DNA of 64,000 nt, taken from assembly GCF_001579845.1 (NCBI RefSeq), contig NZ_CP007440.1, positions 992,001 through 1,056,000 of the forward strand, read 5' to 3'. The notes beneath the pieces were generated by a model that saw only the letters and a list, made by a program, of their open reading frames with translations, was not told the DNA's origin and ran no database searches. This DNA is from Rhodoplanes sp. Z2-YC6860 (GTDB lineage Bacteria > Pseudomonadota > Alphaproteobacteria > Rhizobiales > Xanthobacteraceae). This document shows, piece by piece, positions 26,083-34,289 of this stretch. Every line of letters starts with the position of its first letter. The first letter of the stretch is position 1. The position numbers were made by a program, and so were the translations under genes.

Positions 26083-27063
26083 TCACTGCTGCGTGGTGAG
26101 CTTGTCGATGCCGACCGCCGCGACGAACGCGGTCCAGCGTTTGATGTCGTCCTCGACAAATGTCTTGAACGCCGCCGCGTCCATCGGCGGCGGCGTCTCC
26201 ATGCCGGCGGCGATCAGGCGCTTTTGAGATTCCGGTTTGAGCACCGCGCGCTGGACCTCCCGGTTGATCTTGTCGACCACGTCCGCGGGCGTCCCCGCCG
26301 TCGCAAACAATCCGCCCCAGCCCGGCATGTTGAAGGTCGGATAGCCTGACTCCATCATGGTCGGCAGGTTCGGCAGCAGCACCGAACGCTGCGCCGTGCT
26401 GACCGCAAGCCCGCGCAGGGTCCCAGAATCGATCTGCGACTTGGCGCTGGTCGAGACACCGAAGAACATCTGGGTGATGTTTCCGACGGTCGCCATGGTG
26501 CCAGAATTCACGTCGCGATAAGGCACGTGCAGGATGTTGGTACCCGCGACCTTGTTGAGATATTCGCAGGCGAGATGCGGCACGGTGCCGATGCCGGCCG
26601 AAGCGCAGTTGAGCTTGCCGGGATTTTGCTTCGCATAGGCGACGAGCTCGGCGACGGTCTTTGCCGGCACGCTCGGATGGGCCACCAGCGCATAGGAAAT
26701 CACGCCGATGTTGGCGACTGGCACGAGTTCCTTCATCAGATCGTAGGTTGCGGTCTTCATCGCCGTGTTGAGTGTGTAGGTCGGCGTCGCAAACAGCATG
26801 GTGTGGCCGTCGGGCGGCGCGCTTGACACCGCGCTGACCGCGAGCTTGCCGCCGGCGCCCGGCCGCGGTTCGACAATTACGGGCTGGCCCCAGACCTGCT
26901 GCAGATGCTCGGCAACGATGCGCGAGAAGATGTCCGGACTCGGACCGACGACGATCTTGACCGGATGGTTGGGGAAGTTCTGCGCCTGCGCGCCAGCGGA
27001 TTGGACCGAACACAATGCCAGCGCCACGCCGCCGATGACGGCGGCCGCAGAACGTTTCCTCAC
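26083..27063 (-). CDS. Bug/TctC substrate-binding protein, no. 4
   Basis: About 326 residues. The GTG start at 27063 is preceded by AAGGAGA at ideal spacing and yields a proper signal peptide (VRKRSAAAVIGGVALALCSV then QSAGAQA). The mature part includes HPVKIVVGPSPDIFSRIVAE, where the usual PGG loop is replaced by GPSPD, and PRPGAGGKLAVSAV. The altered first ligand loop suggests a ligand different from that of the other three Bug proteins here. It is divergent from two cupins and a cyclase (134 nt between starts). Confidence 0.92.
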   Translation of the reverse strand: MRKRSAAAVIGGVALALCSVQSAGAQAQNFPNHPVKIVVGPSPDIFSRIVAEHLQQVWGQPVIVEPRPGAGGKLAVSAVSSAPPDGHTMLFATPTYTLNTAMKTATYDLMKELVPVANIGVISYALVAHPSVPAKTVAELVAYAKQNPGKLNCASAGIGTVPHLACEYLNKVAGTNILHVPYRDVNSGTMATVGNITQMFFGVSTSAKSQIDSGTLRGLAVSTAQRSVLLPNLPTMMESGYPTFNMPGWGGLFATAGTPADVVDKINREVQRAVLKPESQKRLIAAGMETPPPMDAAAFKTFVEDDIKRWTAFVAAVGIDKLTTQQ

Positions 27064-27197
27064 GCGCGTTCTCCTTGGTCGAACAAGCCGGGGCGTTGCC
27101 GCTCTCTGTTGCGCGCATGATAGAGCACGCAAGGCGGCTGACAATGCGGGGCCAACTCGAATAGCTTCCTGTCGGGACGGAAACGCGAGACTTGCAA

Positions 27198-27773
27198 ATG
27201 CTGACCAACGAACCGAAGCCGATCCGGCGTGTCGTCACGGGAAATGACGCGCAGGGCCGCTCCTGCGTGCTGTTCGACAGCGATGCGCCGAACGTCAATC
27301 CCGGCGCCATCAGCCGCGGCACCTGCATGACCGACATCTGGGTCTACAAAAATGCGCCCGCGATCATCTCGGGCGCGCGCGACGACGGCAATCTGCCGTT
27401 TCACTTCGAGCCGCCGCACGAAGGCGGGCACCTGCGCATCGTGCAGTCGACTGGCAAGCCCGCCGATTACGATCCGGCGAAAGACCCGACCTATAAACCG
27501 GTCGGGCCGACACGCTTGCGTCCCGACGGTGTGTGGGATCGCGCCGGGCAGAACCTGTTCAGCTCGCCGGTGCACAAGTCGGCCACGGTCGACTACGGCA
27601 TTCTGCTGGAGGGCGAGCGCACGCTGCTGCTCGATCGCGGCAACGTGGTGATGAAGGCCGGCGACGTCGTGGTGCAGCTCGGCAACTGGCACGGCTGGAC
27701 CAATGTGAACGGTCCGAGCCTGATGGCCTTCGTCATGATGGGCGCGGCCTTCGATCACGAGCCGAAGGTGTAG
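27198..27773 (+). CDS. Cupin-fold protein with partly degenerate metal site
   Basis: 191 residues from ATG 27198 (MLTNEPKPIRRVVTGNDAQG). Cupin motif 1 is reduced to PVHKSATVDYGILLEGER, with a single His where the paralogue at 14121 has HxH and Glu. Motif 2 is GDVVVQLGNWHGWTNV. It is the first gene of a three-gene rightward operon and is followed after 2 nt by a second cupin. Whether it binds metal is doubtful. The role may be structural or regulatory, or catalysis without a classic 3-His site. Confidence 0.82.
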   Translation: MLTNEPKPIRRVVTGNDAQGRSCVLFDSDAPNVNPGAISRGTCMTDIWVYKNAPAIISGARDDGNLPFHFEPPHEGGHLRIVQSTGKPADYDPAKDPTYKPVGPTRLRPDGVWDRAGQNLFSSPVHKSATVDYGILLEGERTLLLDRGNVVMKAGDVVVQLGNWHGWTNVNGPSLMAFVMMGAAFDHEPKV

Positions 27774-27775
27774 CG

Positions 27776-28327
27776 ATGAGCACAGCATTGAAGCCGACCC
27801 GCCGCATCATCACCGTCGACGACGATGAAGGAAAATCCGTCGCCATCGCCGACGGCCCGACGCCAGATGTCCGCACCGATCCGGCGCGGCCCGGCTACAC
27901 ATCGGAGCGCATCTGGGTCGCGTCTTCATCGCCGCATCGCATCGGCGCGTTCCACGACACGGCCACGCAGCCGCACACCATCGAACCGCCGCGCGGCGGC
28001 TCGGTGTGCCGCATCGTGACGTTCCCGCCGGAGAACAGCTATCGCGGCAAGGTCGGCGCCGCCGAAGTGCAGGCGTTCTTCGCCGCGATGGGCTCGCCGC
28101 AGGCTTCGACCTATGCGCCGAACGCGCCACACCCGTACATGCAGAAGACCCGGACGCTCGATTTCTGCCTGGTTCTGGAAGGCGAGATCACGCTCGTGCT
28201 CGACACCGCCGAGGTGCATCTGAAGGCCGGCGACACCGTGGTCCAGCGCGGCACCAATCACGCCTGGAGCAACCGCTCCGACAGGCCGTGCCGTATTGCC
28301 TTTTCGCTGCATGACGGTGCACCGTAA
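27776..28327 (+). CDS. Cupin-fold protein lacking motif-1 metal ligands
   Basis: 183 residues. It starts 2 nt after the previous cupin (ATG 27776, MSTALKPTRRIITVDDDEGK). The region aligned with cupin motif 1 reads YMQKTRTLDFCLVLEGEI, so both His and the Glu are replaced (Gln, Tyr, Arg). Motif 2 GDTVVQRGTNHAWSNRS is well kept and very like that of the cupin at 14121. The fold is likely intact but the metal site is not. Possibly it pairs with the preceding cupin. Confidence 0.82.
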   Translation: MSTALKPTRRIITVDDDEGKSVAIADGPTPDVRTDPARPGYTSERIWVASSSPHRIGAFHDTATQPHTIEPPRGGSVCRIVTFPPENSYRGKVGAAEVQAFFAAMGSPQASTYAPNAPHPYMQKTRTLDFCLVLEGEITLVLDTAEVHLKAGDTVVQRGTNHAWSNRSDRPCRIAFSLHDGAP

Positions 28328-28384
28328 CGCGCTCGTTTGCCCGCCACTCACTCCCGTTCACTTCAATCCAGCCGAGGACATGTC

Positions 28385-29353
28385 ATGGCCAAGAAGTACA
28401 CCCGTCAGGACCTGCGCGATGCCGCCGAGAAGTACAAGAACTGGGGCAAGTGGGGTCCGAACGACGAGATCGGCACGCTGAACTACACCTCGGCGGAGGA
28501 CATCATCGCGGCGACGCGGCTCGTCAAGAAGGGCAAGGTAATCTCGCTCGCGCTCAATTTCGACTACACCGGGCCGCAGGGCGCCAAGAGCAAGTATCCG
28601 GCCATGGGCCGCATCAATCCGGTGCACACCATGCTGCGCACCGGCACCGACGCTTATTCGGGCGTGCTCGACAAGCGCGGCATCCGCGCCGCCGACGATA
28701 TGGTGGTGATGCCGCTGCAATGCGGCACGCAGTGGGACGGGCTCGGCCACATCTTCTATGAGAACAACATGTGGAATGGCTACGACTGCCGCGAGGTGAC
28801 CAGCGCGGGCGCGCAGAAGTGCGGCATCGAGAAGACCAAGAACAAGATGGTCGGCCGCGGCGTGTTCCTCGACATCGCGCGGTGGAAGGGCGTCGAGTCG
28901 CTCGAGGACGGCTACGGCATCACCTGCAAGGACCTCGACGACTGCGCCAAAGCCCAGAAGGTCGAGGTCAAGCGCGGCGATTACGTCATCGTGCGCACCG
29001 GCCAGATGGAGAAGTGCCAGAAGATCGGAAGCTGGGACGGCTATCCGGGCGGCGACGCGCCGGGCTTCGCCTTCGAGACGCTGGAGTGGATCAAGCGCAC
29101 TGAACTGGCGGCGCTCGCCAGCGACACCTGGGGCTGCGAGGTGCGGCCGAACGAGAGCGAAGAGGGCATCAACCAGCCCTGGCACTGGATCACCATCCCG
29201 ATCATGGGCATGACCATGGGCGAGATCTTCGAGTTGAAGGAGCTCGGCGAGGACTGCGCCGGGGACAAGACCTACGAGTTCCTGTTCGTCGCGCCCGCGA
29301 TTCCGATCACCGGCGGCGTCGGCTCGCCAGTCAATCCGCTGGCGATCAAGTAG
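28385..29353 (+). CDS. Cyclase family protein (kynurenine formamidase-like hydrolase fold, PF04199)
   Basis: About 322 residues from ATG 28385, preceded by GAGGAC. The family core is seen as MPLQCGTQWDGLGHIFYENN, which corresponds to the HxGTHxDxPxH metal motif with Gln in place of the second His and LGH at the end. Also present are RGDYVIVRTGQMEK and HWITIPIMGMTMGE. Related proteins hydrolyse cyclic amides, formamides or isatin with a metal ion. The context with two cupins and a divergent Bug protein suggests degradation of a small cyclic or amide compound; the substrate is unknown. Confidence 0.85.
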   Translation: MAKKYTRQDLRDAAEKYKNWGKWGPNDEIGTLNYTSAEDIIAATRLVKKGKVISLALNFDYTGPQGAKSKYPAMGRINPVHTMLRTGTDAYSGVLDKRGIRAADDMVVMPLQCGTQWDGLGHIFYENNMWNGYDCREVTSAGAQKCGIEKTKNKMVGRGVFLDIARWKGVESLEDGYGITCKDLDDCAKAQKVEVKRGDYVIVRTGQMEKCQKIGSWDGYPGGDAPGFAFETLEWIKRTELAALASDTWGCEVRPNESEEGINQPWHWITIPIMGMTMGEIFELKELGEDCAGDKTYEFLFVAPAIPITGGVGSPVNPLAIK

Positions 29354-29393
29354 GACGTAACGGTTGTTGCTGTCGCCCGCCACTTGCCCTGCT

Positions 29394-29496
29394 GTCATTC
29401 CGGACGCCGCGAAGCGGCGATCCGGAATCCAGTAACGGAGGCGGTCTTTCCTGCGCTGGATTCCGGGTTCGCGCCTCCGGCGCGCCCCGGAATGAC
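29394..29496. repeat. Intergenic GTCATTCC-GGAATGAC element, copy 1
   Basis: Starts GTCATTCCGGACGCCGCGAA and ends CGCGCCCCGGAATGAC. Internal halves GATCCGGAATCCAG and CTGGATTCCGGGTTC are inverted. It is the same family as the elements at 43235, 45012 and 59876. It lies in the gap before the molybdoenzyme gene. Confidence 0.85.
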
Positions 29497-29552
29497 GGCC
29501 GCGGTGGGTGTGATAGAGTCGTGGCCGATTTGGCAAACCTGAGGCCACTCCC

Positions 29553-31850
29553 ATGAACCTCGTCCGCCATCACTCGCACTGGGGCGCGTTTCTGGCCGAG
29601 GTCGAAGACGGACGCATCGTCGGGGTGCGGCCGTTCGAACGCGATCCCGATCCATCGACGCTGATCGACGCGATTCCGCAATCGGTGCATTCAAAGTCCC
29701 GCATCGCGCAGCCGATGGTGCGGGAAGGCTGGCTCAAGCACGGCCGCGGCCACGGCGAAGGCCGCGGACGCGAGCCCTTCGTGCCGGTGACCTGGGACCG
29801 CGCGCTCGACCTTGTCGCCTCCGAGATCGATCGCGTGCGCCGCGAGCACGGCCATGCGGCCATCATGGGCGGCTCGCAAGGCTGGTCTTCCGCCGGCATC
29901 TTCCACGAAGCGCGCGTGCAACTGCATCGCTTCCTGGCGGCAGGCGGTGGCTACACCGATCAGGTGATGAACTACTCGTTCGGCGCGGCGCTGGCGTTCC
30001 TGCCGCATATTCTCGGCACGCCGCAAGCGGTGGTCGGCCCGCTGACCTCGTGGTCGTCGATCGCCCGGCACAGCAAGCTGCTGGTGCTGTTCGGCGGCGC
30101 CAATCCGAAAAACACGCAGGTCAGCAAAGGCGGCTGCGCGTCGCACTCGACGGGACCGTGGATCGACGAACTCGCCCGCGCCGGCGTCGAGGTCATCAAC
30201 ATCAGCCCCATTCGCGAGGACGGACCCGAGCCGGTGCGCCCGCAATGGCTGCCGATCCGCCCGAACACCGACACGGCGCTGCTCCTCGCGCTCACGCACA
30301 CGCTGGTCAGCGAGGGCCTGCACGATCGCGCCTTCCTCGAACGGCACTGCGAGGGCTACGAGCGCGTGCGGCCGTATCTGATGGGTGAGAGCGACGGCAC
30401 GCCGAAAAGCGCTGACTGGGCTGCGCCGATCACCGGCATTTCGGCCGATATCATCCGCGCGCTGGCGCGTCGCATGGCGAGCACGCGCACCATGCTGACT
30501 GCATCGTGGTCGCTACAGCGCGCCCATCACGGCGAGCAGCCGTATTGGGCCATGGTGCTCCTGGCATCCGCGATCGGCCAGATCGGATTGCCCGGCGGCG
30601 GCTTTGGCTTCGGCTATGGCTCGGGCGCCGGCATCGGCGATCCGCCGCTCGCCTTCGCTGCGCCCGCGATGGAAGGCATCAAGAACCCGATCAACGTCAC
30701 GATTCCGGCGGCGCGCATTTCCGATTGCCTGCTCAATCCGGGCGCGCCGTTCGACTTCAACGGCAAGCGCAGCCAGTACCCGGACATCCGGCTGGTCTAT
30801 TGGGCCGGCGGCAATCCGTTCCACCATCATCAGGACACCAACAAGCTGCGCCGCGCCTTTGCGCGGCCCGAGACCGTGGTGGTGCACGAGCCGTGGTGGA
30901 CCGCCACGGCGCGGCACGCCGACATCGTGCTGCCGGCGACCACATCACTTGAACGAAACGACATCGGCGGCGCGCGCCGCGACAACTTCATCATCGCCAT
31001 GCATCGCGCCATCGCGCCGGTCGGCGAGGCGCGCGACGACTTCGCGATCTTCACAGGGCTCGCCGAGCGGCTGGGCTTCGCGGATGTCTACACGAAAGGC
31101 CGCGACGAGGATGCATGGCTGCGGCATCTCTACGAGCAATGCCGCCACAGCGCCGGCGCCAATGCGGCTGCGGTGCCGGACTTCGACAGCTTCTGGAGCC
31201 AGGGTTATCTGGAGGTTCCCGCGGTCACCGACGAATACGTGCTGTTTGCCGATTTCCGCGCCGATCCCGACAAGCACAAGCTCAAGACGCCGTCCGGCAG
31301 GATCGAGCTCTATTCGGAAAAGATCGCGGGCTTCGGCTACGAGGATTGTCCGCCGCATCCAACCTGGATGGAGCCGTGGGAATGGCTCGGCGGTCCGGAC
31401 GCGAAAAACTATCCGCTGCATCTCGTCTCCAGCCAGCCGCGCGACCGGCTGCACAGCCAGATGGATTGCGGACCGGTCAGCGCCGGCGGCAAGGTCGCGG
31501 ACCGCGAAGCGATCACGCTCAATCCGGCGGATGCGAAAGCGCGCGGCATTGCCGATGGCGATATCGTGCGCGTGCACAACGCGCGCGGGTCATGCCTCGC
31601 GGGCGCGATCATCAGCGACGCGATCAGCGCGGGCGTGGTGAGGCTCTCCTGCGGGGCCTGGTTCGATCCGGCCGACGCCGACCCGACGATGTGCGTGCAC
31701 GGCAATTCCAACGTGCTGACGCGCGATCAGGGCACGTCGAAGCTCGCGCAGGGCCCGAGTTCGGCCACGGCGCTGGTCGAAGTCGAGCGCTTCACCGGCA
31801 CGGTCGAGCCGGTGCGCGCGTTCGTGCCGCCGCGTGTGGCGGTGGGCTGA
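29553..31850 (+). CDS. Molybdopterin-dependent oxidoreductase, BisC/TorZ-like (DMSO reductase family)
   Basis: 765 residues. There is no N-terminal CxxC [4Fe-4S] motif and no twin-arginine signal, so it is probably a cytoplasmic enzyme like biotin sulfoxide reductase BisC. Landmarks are VTWDRALDLVASEIDRVR, MGGSQGWSSAGIFHEARVQL, the Mo-ligand Ser candidate in NYSFGAALAFLPHILG, VLFGGANPKNTQ, IRLVYWAGGNPFHHHQD, and the C-terminal molydopterin dinucleotide-binding domain near YPLHLVSSQPRDRLHSQM. It would reduce an S- or N-oxide. It is monocistronic, flanked by a repeat and a hairpin. Start at ATG 29553. Confidence 0.92.
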   Translation: MNLVRHHSHWGAFLAEVEDGRIVGVRPFERDPDPSTLIDAIPQSVHSKSRIAQPMVREGWLKHGRGHGEGRGREPFVPVTWDRALDLVASEIDRVRREHGHAAIMGGSQGWSSAGIFHEARVQLHRFLAAGGGYTDQVMNYSFGAALAFLPHILGTPQAVVGPLTSWSSIARHSKLLVLFGGANPKNTQVSKGGCASHSTGPWIDELARAGVEVINISPIREDGPEPVRPQWLPIRPNTDTALLLALTHTLVSEGLHDRAFLERHCEGYERVRPYLMGESDGTPKSADWAAPITGISADIIRALARRMASTRTMLTASWSLQRAHHGEQPYWAMVLLASAIGQIGLPGGGFGFGYGSGAGIGDPPLAFAAPAMEGIKNPINVTIPAARISDCLLNPGAPFDFNGKRSQYPDIRLVYWAGGNPFHHHQDTNKLRRAFARPETVVVHEPWWTATARHADIVLPATTSLERNDIGGARRDNFIIAMHRAIAPVGEARDDFAIFTGLAERLGFADVYTKGRDEDAWLRHLYEQCRHSAGANAAAVPDFDSFWSQGYLEVPAVTDEYVLFADFRADPDKHKLKTPSGRIELYSEKIAGFGYEDCPPHPTWMEPWEWLGGPDAKNYPLHLVSSQPRDRLHSQMDCGPVSAGGKVADREAITLNPADAKARGIADGDIVRVHNARGSCLAGAIISDAISAGVVRLSCGAWFDPADADPTMCVHGNSNVLTRDQGTSKLAQGPSSATALVEVERFTGTVEPVRAFVPPRVAVG

Positions 31851-31890
31851 CGTGGAAATTATTCGCGTTGCGACAAGCAGGCGGTGAGCT

Positions 31891-31916
31891 ACCTCTCCCC
31901 GCTTGCGGGGAGAGGT
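31891..31916. terminator. Hairpin between convergent genes
   Basis: Perfect inverted repeat ACCTCTCCCCGC / GCGGGGAGAGGT around TT, lying between the convergent ends of the molybdoenzyme (31850) and the small secreted protein (31944). There is no T run, so it may be a repeat element rather than an intrinsic terminator. Confidence 0.5.
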
Positions 31917-31943
31917 AAGCGCGGAGCGCGCTGAGCAAGCGGA

Positions 31944-32315
31944 TCAATTGCAGTTCGGCATCATGCCGATCGGCGTGTAGGTCCAGCAGGGGCCGAAGCC
32001 GCCGCCGTTCCACTGGCCGCGGAAGTAGCCTGGACGGCCCCAGCCGTACTGCACATTGCCGTTGTAGAGGTTGATGTAGCGCGGCTCGCGGCGCGGAATG
32101 GGCGGACCGAACACCGGCGTGCCCTGGCTCTCGGCGAGTTGCGGGCGATAACCAGGCAAAAAGCCGTAGCCATGCCAGCGCCGCGGCTTGGGATGCACGA
32201 CAATCCGCGAGCGCTGGACCGTCTGCCTGTGCGACTTCGCGGCAATTGCCGCGTCGGGCACGAGCAGAGCCGCGATGGCGATGGCAGCGAGCCAAATTCC
32301 AAAACGCTTCATCAT
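31944..32315 (-). CDS. Small secreted protein of unknown function
   Basis: About 123 residues. The signal peptide is MMKRFGIWLAAIAIAALLVP followed by DAAIAA. The mature part is rich in Pro, Arg, Gly and Tyr (RWHGYGFLPGYRPQLAESQG, YNGNVQYGWGRPGYFRGQW) and ends GFGPCWTYTPIGMMPNCN with two Cys. No family is recognised; such short Arg/Tyr/Gly-rich exported proteins are common in Bradyrhizobium-like genomes. Its first ATG overlaps the stop of the MetE-like gene (ATGATGA), so the two are probably translated together. Confidence 0.7.
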   Translation of the reverse strand: MMKRFGIWLAAIAIAALLVPDAAIAAKSHRQTVQRSRIVVHPKPRRWHGYGFLPGYRPQLAESQGTPVFGPPIPRREPRYINLYNGNVQYGWGRPGYFRGQWNGGGFGPCWTYTPIGMMPNCN

Positions 32316-33484
32316 GCGGCCTTCGAACCCCAGAGCCTGCCGCTTGCGATCGCGGCGCCTTCGCTCAGCGATTTCAGTTTCGCCCAGACGATGCTGTCGG
32401 CCACGATCGGATCGGTGCGCACCGCGGTGCCGAAGCCGCAATCGACGCCGGCGATCACCCGCTCGCGGCCGACAATATCAGCGTAACGCCCGATGCGCTG
32501 CGCCACGAGCTTCGGATGTTCGACGAAATTCGTGGTCGAGTCGATCACGCCGGGGATGAGCACCTTGTCGTCCGGCACCTTGATGGTCCTCAGGTCTTCC
32601 CACTCGTGATCGTGGCGCGGATTGGCGGCCTCGATGCTGATCGCCTGCACGCGCGCCTTGAACGCGATGTCGATGATCTTGAGAAGCGGCAGGTCGAAAT
32701 TGTGCGGGCCTTCATAGTTGCCCCAGCAGATGTGCAGCCGGACCTTGTCGGCGGGAAGCCCTTCGAGCGCGCCGTTCAGCGCCTCGATGTTGCGTGCCGC
32801 GATCTTGCGGAACTGGTCGTCGGTCAGGTCGCGATACTGATTGTTGCGGCAGGAGCCGAGATCGGGCGCGTCGATCTGCAGCACGAAGCCCGCTTCGACG
32901 ATGGCGCGATATTCGGTCTTCATCATGTCGGCGAGCGCCGCGACATAGGCGTCTTCGTTCGGGTAGTGCAGGTTGATGATGAAGCGTGTCAGGATGCCGG
33001 GCGAGGGCGCGGTCATGAACACGTCGGCCGGCTTGGACTTCGCCGCGGCGGCCTTCAGATGCGCAAGGTCGCGGTCGAGCGCGCTGCGGTCCTTGTACTT
33101 CAACGGGCCGACGCAGCCCGGAAACGGCGAGTCCGAAAAATTGCGGCGGCGGCCGGCGAAATCGGGATGCGCGAGCAGATCGTTGCCGATCATGATGTCG
33201 CGACCCTTCTCGGCCGCGCGCGGGTCCATCTGGATGCCGTCAACGCGGTGGCGGATGTAGGTCGTGTAGGACGGCTTGCTCATCTCGCCGTCGCTGACGA
33301 CGTCGACGCCGCAGGCCACCTGCTGCGCCACAATTTCGTCGACCGCCTTGGCGGTCGCGGCCTCGAACGTGGCGGCGTCGATGTTCTCGCCCTTTTCGCG
33401 GCGCAGGATGATGTCCATCAGCGATTGCGGCCGCGGCAGGCTGCCGGTGTGGGTGGTGAGGATGCGGTCGGTGCTGGTCTTCAT
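32312..33484 (-). CDS. Cobalamin-independent methionine synthase-like protein (MetE C-terminal family)
   Basis: 390 residues corresponding to the catalytic C-terminal half of MetE. The start contains TTHTGSLPRPQSLMD, typical of the short MetE-like group. Zinc ligands appear as His and Cys in LHICWGNYEGPHNFD and the distal Cys in AGVDCGFGTAVRTD. Members transfer methyl or alkyl groups to or from thiols; the group includes epoxyalkane:CoM transferase, so methionine synthesis is not assured. Its ATG overlaps the stop of eutC by 4 nt, and its stop overlaps the secreted-protein gene. Confidence 0.88.
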   Translation of the reverse strand: MKTSTDRILTTHTGSLPRPQSLMDIILRREKGENIDAATFEAATAKAVDEIVAQQVACGVDVVSDGEMSKPSYTTYIRHRVDGIQMDPRAAEKGRDIMIGNDLLAHPDFAGRRRNFSDSPFPGCVGPLKYKDRSALDRDLAHLKAAAAKSKPADVFMTAPSPGILTRFIINLHYPNEDAYVAALADMMKTEYRAIVEAGFVLQIDAPDLGSCRNNQYRDLTDDQFRKIAARNIEALNGALEGLPADKVRLHICWGNYEGPHNFDLPLLKIIDIAFKARVQAISIEAANPRHDHEWEDLRTIKVPDDKVLIPGVIDSTTNFVEHPKLVAQRIGRYADIVGRERVIAGVDCGFGTAVRTDPIVADSIVWAKLKSLSEGAAIASGRLWGSKAA

Positions 33485-34284
33485 GGCTTGCTCCCGGCGT
33501 CACGCGTCTTGTTGGTGATCGTAGCCTGCACTTGCGCCTGATCCGAGTCATCTTTCAGTGAGACACCCGAGATGCGCCGCGCGCGCATGGCGCGCAGCAG
33601 ATGGGCGAGCTTGAACTCGGCGTCGGCATAAGGAATGCCGTCGGGCCGGATGTTGGAGATGCAGTTGCGGTCGGCGTCGGTGGTGCCGGGATGCGGCTGC
33701 CACGTCAGATACGCGCCCATGCTGTCGGGCGCGGTTAATCCCGGCCGCTCGCCGATCAGCACCGCGACGCTGTCGCTGCCCAACAGCGACGCGATGGCGT
33801 CGCCCACCGCGACGCGGCCGTGGCGGACGATGACGAGCGGGCCGATGCGCCAGCCTTCGGCGCGGAGCGCCTTGATGGTTCCGGTCAGCACCGGCTGCGC
33901 GTGGCGCTGCACGGCGCGCGCCGAAAGTCCGTCGGCGATGACGAACACGGCGTCATGGCGGGCTGCGCGCGGCGCGAGCTTCGCTTCCCCGTCAGGCGCG
34001 AGTTTGCGGCCGAGATCGGGACGCATCAGATAGCGCTGGCGATCCTCCGCGGCGCTATCGATGGTGATGACATCGATGCCGAGCGGCGCGAGGTCTGTGG
34101 CAAGCTGCTTGGTATCCAGTTCGTCGTGCACCGCGTCGCGGGCGCGGGCATGGGCGAGCTTGAAATCGAGCAGCGGTCCGGTCGCCAGCGACGCGCCGGC
34201 GCGTGGCAATCCGATGCGCGCGCCGCTCAAGCGGCGCAGGTCGTCCCAAAGGCTGCGATCCTGCTTTGTGGGTTCGTCGGCCAT
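33481..34284 (-). CDS. eutC: Ethanolamine ammonia-lyase small subunit EutC
   Basis: 267 residues from ATG 34284 (MADEPTKQDRSLWDDLRRLS). Conserved features are GARIGLPRAGASLATGPLLD, FVIADGLSARAVQRHA, and the C-terminal NCISNIRPDGIPYADAEFK and HLLRAMRARRISGVSLKD. EutC with EutB forms the adenosylcobalamin-dependent lyase that converts ethanolamine to acetaldehyde and ammonia. It lies 5 nt after eutB. No microcompartment shell genes, eutA reactivase or ethanolamine permease are in the window. Confidence 0.95.
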   Translation of the reverse strand: MADEPTKQDRSLWDDLRRLSGARIGLPRAGASLATGPLLDFKLAHARARDAVHDELDTKQLATDLAPLGIDVITIDSAAEDRQRYLMRPDLGRKLAPDGEAKLAPRAARHDAVFVIADGLSARAVQRHAQPVLTGTIKALRAEGWRIGPLVIVRHGRVAVGDAIASLLGSDSVAVLIGERPGLTAPDSMGAYLTWQPHPGTTDADRNCISNIRPDGIPYADAEFKLAHLLRAMRARRISGVSLKDDSDQAQVQATITNKTRDAGSKP

Positions 34285-34289
34285 GTTCG

